Assembly (NCBI RefSeq): GCF_021462225.1
Contig: NC_061812.1
Coordinates: 45,117,363-45,181,362, forward strand
Length of the DNA: 64,000 nucleotides
Reading direction: 5' to 3'
Source of the DNA: Girardinichthys multiradiatus
Lineage: Eukaryota > Chordata > Actinopteri > Cyprinodontiformes > Goodeidae
The position numbers and the translations under genes were made by a program. Of the stretch, positions 13,249-64,000 are shown piece by piece. The number at the start of each line of letters is the position of its first letter. Position 1 is the first letter of the stretch. Below the pieces are notes generated by a model. It was given only the letters and a program-made list of their open reading frames with translations. It did no database searches and had not been told where the DNA came from.

Positions 13249-15045
13249 TATTACACCAAAGTGTAATACACTATATAGTTCCTTATCATTTTTCTTCCCC
13301 ATTGCACACTATGAAAATAATTTGGGGGACATATTAATAGGCAATAAAATATTTAGATTTCAATCAAGCATATTGGTTACTAATATAATGACAATCTTGG
13401 GTAAATTCTATGAACTTTATTCTGGGAACAGATCCTACCTTAACACATGAATTAGGATTTTACTGAAGATGTTAATTCATTGAGACGTTATTCTAATTTG
13501 TCATGCATGGCATCCAGCTGAGAACCATCTGGCTGATATTTTCATTTGTTGTATTAAGAAAGGATAAACATATATTGACTTGCTGAAATTAAGAACTTTC
13601 ATAAGACTTGTGGTTAAAAATGTTTTAGTGTTGGAGCAAGGATTTTAGTATGTATTCTGCTTTAACTAGTTTAGCAATATCACCTGTGGCTGTCAAGAAA
13701 AAAGTGTTTACAATCTATTTCAAGAATTTCTGAAATCAATTCTTTATGTTAACATGGAGGACAAAGCAGGTGAGTAAAACAATCCTAATAATTAGAAATG
13801 AACTATTTTAGTTGAGTAAGTATAAATAGTTAAATAGGCTGGAAATGTAGATGTTTTTAGCTGTTAAACTTAAATACTCAGACATGCTGATAAAGGTCAT
13901 GTAAATAAATACAGGGAAAAATGTTACATTGGTTTTATTGGTTAAATTCTAAAGCTGCTGTCACATGGTTTCCAATGACATCTATTCTTACATCTAATAT
14001 TGAAAAGCATTTGTTAGTCTAAACATGAGGAAATGAAGGGGACTTTGTTGGCAATCAAGCCCTGTTATGTCTGTGAAAAATGTTTCATTTTTGATGCACT
14101 CTGAATAGAGCCTGCATATCAGGATCAGGAGTGTTCTGTTCTGTCAGGATGTGACACGTTAATTCTGCTGTGACATCGCTGTCTCGTTTTATTATCATAT
14201 TTTTTGTATTTAAGGATCAGCCAACCATCTCAGAATGAAATTCAAACCAAATATCAATTTCAGTGCTATATGAGGGGTCAGATGTTTTAATAGCTGAATG
14301 ACTCAGAAAGTAAGCTAGCTGTCAGTTTCACTTTCAGTTTTAAGCATTTGGCATCCTGTGGCATGGTGTGTATTTGATTAATGTTATTATTGGGTGATCG
14401 CTGCCATTTTTGAGTTGCATGTTTGTCAAATCTTTAGTATATATAGTGCTACATAATTGAAATTATATAGTCTTATACATAATACAAGAGAGGGTGCATT
14501 AAAAACACTTCACATTAGAATTTGCTAATCTGTGTGAGTCATGAAATTTCATAACATTCTGAAAAATGTTAATAATGATGTTAACAATTCACATCCTTTT
14601 TAGAAGAAGGAACAAATGTTATGAGCTTTCACTCCACTACATTTTCACAATAAAATTGTGGTTTTTACTCTACTACATTGCTATGAAGGCTTTCATTACT
14701 CATTGCTTTTGTTGACAGTTTTTGTTAATGTAGTTTGCGTTTATTTTGTCCCACCGACACACTGGTGTGAGGTGAAGGCGAAATATCATTCTTGTCCTAT
14801 TAGTTTTGTTCTACAGGTAAATTGGGCACGCTCAGGTCGGCCAGGCTTCATACATGTTGCATGTATAATGGAATATATCATCATTTAAATGACTTTTTGC
14901 AATATGCAGATAAAGCTTAACATGTTATTTGAAACAACTTTATTTGGATTTGCTTTTCAATTAAGTTTAAAAAGTCATCAATAGGATGTCAATTGAATGC
15001 AAAGACTAAATCTCACTGGCTGCTTTTATAAGTTGTCTCACCTTC
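13249..15045. other. Non-coding, AT-rich; nothing recognised beyond one hairpin
   Basis: Contains a perfect 13-bp inverted repeat (13244-13256 and 13261-13273) at the border of the preceding element. Otherwise no exon or transposon motif was recognised. Confidence 0.5.
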
Positions 15046-15049
15046 CCAA

Positions 15050-15500
15050 ATCAGGTTTCAATGATGAAAAAAGATGACTGGAAACGTGCAGGCAGGGCGG
15101 AGGAGAACAGGACATGGGGCACGGGCAGCATAACAGAAGGAAATAGCAATGAACAATGAAGACTAGGGAGCTTATTAACGAGGAGAAGTGATCAATGACA
15201 TAGGAACAAGGTGAGTGTTATCAGGGTAATGTTGAACACCTGATGGTACTGAGTAGAAGAACTGAGGGAAGGAGACTAATTAACAGAGATAACACAGAGG
15301 GAACTGACCAAGACACAAAGGAGTACAAGTCTAACACAAACAAAAGAGAAACTAAATTTGCCAACAGAAAACCTGAAATAAATGAGAGACTAAACACAAA
15401 GAATGAACTAAAGAGGAAAAGAGTTATCCACAATAAAGAACACAGAGACAGAAACCAAACCCAAAACACACCCGAAATGATCAAGATACATACATAAACC
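15050..15500 (-). repeat. Possible LTR-type repeat remnant, A/G-rich on + strand
   Basis: Base composition and phrases such as GGCAGGGCGGAGGAGAACAG and long AACACAAA-type runs resemble minus-oriented fish LTRs such as 46633-47342 and 60208-60648. No TG/CA ends or target duplication were found, so this is tentative. Confidence 0.35.
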
Positions 15501-15689
15501 TGTAGATTATGACAATTTCAGGTGGAGATTAAATTGTCATAATCCACTTTTTTATTTGTTGACAAAAATGTCCATCATTTTCATTATAGTTTCAGTCATT
15601 GTGTATTTTATTTTCTCTTTTTTTGTCTGAAACAAAGGTTGTAAGTAAGAATTACCATCTTCATAATTAACACCGGTATTCACCACCTC

Positions 15690-16365
15690 TGGATACAAGG
15701 TTTTAATTTGTAGAACCACATTTTGCTGTGATTGCCCATTTGTCTGTGCAAAGTACCTCAACCTCATACAGATTACATGGAGAGTGCATTTTAAGTCTTA
15801 TTACTGATTCTTGGTTAGATTTAGGTCTTGTCTTTGACTCGGCCACTCTAACAAATGAATATGCTTAGATTTATACCATTCCATGTAGCTCTGGTTGGAT
15901 GTTTAGGGTTGTTGTCCTGCTGGAAGATGAACCTGCACCCCCATCTTAAGGCTTGTGCGGTCTCAAGCAGGTTTCCCCTGGTCTGACCTGTATTTAGCTC
16001 CATCCATTATTCCCCCAGCATAATGCTGCCGCTACCATGTTTTTGAATTGGCATGGTGTGTTTAAGGTGCTGTGTTAGTTGTCCACTGTTCATACTTGTA
16101 GAGTTTGGTATATACTTTTTGACTATTTACCAATGAAGTGGTTTCTGAAGGTAATGAATTGTACTGAGTTTTATTTAAGGGCAACAGATTAAAGGAATCA
16201 AACCAAAAAAATAATGCCTGCCACACCTTTCTAATTTTTTGTTTATTAAAATTATTTAAAACAAACACATACAGTATATTTTATTCTCTTCAAAATTATG
16301 TGCTGCTTTGCGTTGGTCTTTTACTAAATTCAATAACATACATTAAAGTGTTTTACCTTCTAACT
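15690..16365 (-). mobile_element. Degraded, internally deleted Tc1-like element (family T)
   Basis: 15900-16060 reads antisense to family T transposase (GTTGTCCTGCTGGAAGATGA, ATAATGCTGCCGCTACCATG). 16140-16365 matches its 5' untranslated part in the same orientation (TTTCTGAAGGTAATGAATTG, TTATGTGCTGCTTTGCGTTG). The central transposase region is missing. Confidence 0.65.
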
Positions 16366-17051
16366 GTATGTAAAAACAGACCAAAGAGCACTGCTTTATT
16401 TTGTACTCTTACTTTTTTATTCCTTGTGATGTTTTGTAATAGTTTTAGCCATGTAATATTAACACCTTATAAGTTTCAGTTCCTGGCATCAGTCTAGTTC
16501 AAATTGTTTATATAGTCAAATTACATGTTTCCCCCCCCCCCCTCGGGGCACTTATAAAAACACCATTTAAATTCTATCCAGTTCAATCTATATCATTAAA
16601 TTCCAGTCACAATTCAACATAGCCACCTGAAGTTCAATTCTAAGGGAGAATTTGCAATATAACGTGTCCTCCTCCGTTCACTTTATCTGTCTTTATTTAT
16701 TATTGTTTCTGATCACTATTATTGTCCTCTGCAATCTTAGCAGCCAATAGTTTTCAGATATTACTAACTTCTTTCAGCATGATCCTTGGCTAATCTGTTG
16801 CTGCTTCTGCTTTTTCTGTCCATCACTTGCTCTTTTGAGATAGTGGGACTGCAGTATGTATGCACAACATATCAGCTCCCACAGTATCAGCTGCTAACTC
16901 ACTCCGCAGCATGAGATTCAGACCCTGGTTATTTGGTTGAATGAATTATTAATGGTGGACTATTTTTTTTCTTTTCTGAAGACTCCGTGCAGATTGCATC
17001 TCCTAATGTTCACAGAGCTCATGTGGCCTCTTTCTCTATTTTTTTTTTCAG
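16366..17051. other. Upstream flank of the signal-peptide exon
   Basis: Has a C run at about 16531-16543 and a pyrimidine tract leading into the 17051 acceptor. No promoter motif could be assigned; since 17052 looks like a splice acceptor, transcription probably starts further upstream. Confidence 0.45.
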
Positions 17052-17126
17052 TTCCAAACAAAGGAAGTGTTTGCCCAGGAAGTGTTCTTCACTGTCTGTC
17101 AGAACAGGAATCTTTCACCTTGGAAA

Positions 17127-63636
<46,510 letters not shown>

Positions 63637-64000
63637 GTATTTTCATTTGTTTGCCACAAGTTTCTCCTGTTTAAATTTTGTTAGCAGGAAAAAAAAACAC
63701 CTCAAGCATGACTCTGATAATGAAATATAAAGCCGCTTTATGTTCCCGCAAGCTTGTGACAGGCGTATAAGTCATCCATGGTTTTGTCAGCTCTGAGTTA
63801 TTGCTCATGTAGCGGAGTGGGACAAACCATCGTTGCAGCTGTGATTGAAGAATATTTTTATTCATTCAAAAAGAGCTCCCATCGCATTGTTAGAGTTAGG
63901 ATTTAAAAAAGGATCATTATAAAGTGGGAGTCTTTTCATTTTTTTTGTAGTTGACGTTGTAATTGCAGTGTGTTTAATTATTCATTGCTGAGTTATAGGA
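63637..64000. other. Start of next contactin intron
   Basis: Begins GTATTT; nothing recognised up to the window end. Confidence 0.5.

Noticed and set aside
15243..15497. 84-residue Lys/Asn-rich + strand frame
   Set aside because: It arises from A-rich repeat sequence; overlapping minus frame is equally open and neither has motifs.
17067..17126. Upstream in-frame ATG as contactin start
   Set aside because: It would place about 20 polar residues before the signal peptide; family leaders begin near the 17127 ATG.

Overview
The window looks like teleost fish nuclear DNA. It is AT-rich with long introns and a dense load of repeats typical of ray-finned fish: several Tc1-like transposon families with TA target sites, 5'-truncated fish LINEs, solo LTRs and a Ty3/gypsy remnant. 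I cannot name the species.

One host gene is supported: a contactin (GPI-anchored neural cell-adhesion protein, CNTN3/4/6 subgroup) on the + strand. Eleven coding exons run from the signal-peptide exon (17127-17187) to the end of Ig domain 5 (63509-63636). They give 500 continuous residues with matching phases at all ten introns. Ig6, the four fibronectin III repeats and the GPI signal must lie beyond the right edge. No non-coding first exon or promoter could be identified in 1-17051. By-eye comparison with remembered mammalian proteins gives near-equal similarity to CNTN3, CNTN4 and CNTN6, so the paralogue is left open.

The rest is upstream or intronic sequence. 1-17051: LINE fragments (1-457, 7662-9015), a solo LTR (5469-6092) and a nested pair of Tc1-like elements (10511-13248 containing 10921-12504). 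Intron after the signal exon (17188-29076): a short Tc1-like element, a LINE reverse-transcriptase fragment, a 1.57-kb Tc1-like element with one premature stop, other DNA-transposon remnants, and a quiet stretch with homeodomain-type palindromes (25061-25624). Introns inside Ig1-Ig3 (29201-44591): degraded Tc1 copies, an RTE-type LINE with target duplication and an internal 220-bp tandem duplication, a 97-bp tandem duplication and a CpG-rich patch (39440-40270). Intron between Ig3 and Ig4 (44777-52163): two solo LTRs and a second 1.57-kb Tc1-like copy with an open 319-codon transposase frame. Intron inside Ig5 (52933-63508): an internally deleted Tc1-like element, a broken gypsy gag-pol, and a minus-strand LTR element with a translated 39-bp tandem repeat.

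I found no convincing new defence or metabolic system. The observations most worth checking are the stop-free 75-nt intron in Ig4, the LTRs with exact 5-bp target duplications, the coding minisatellite at 59240-59548, the terminal duplication in the RTE insertion, the CpG-rich intronic patch and the paired homeodomain-like sites.
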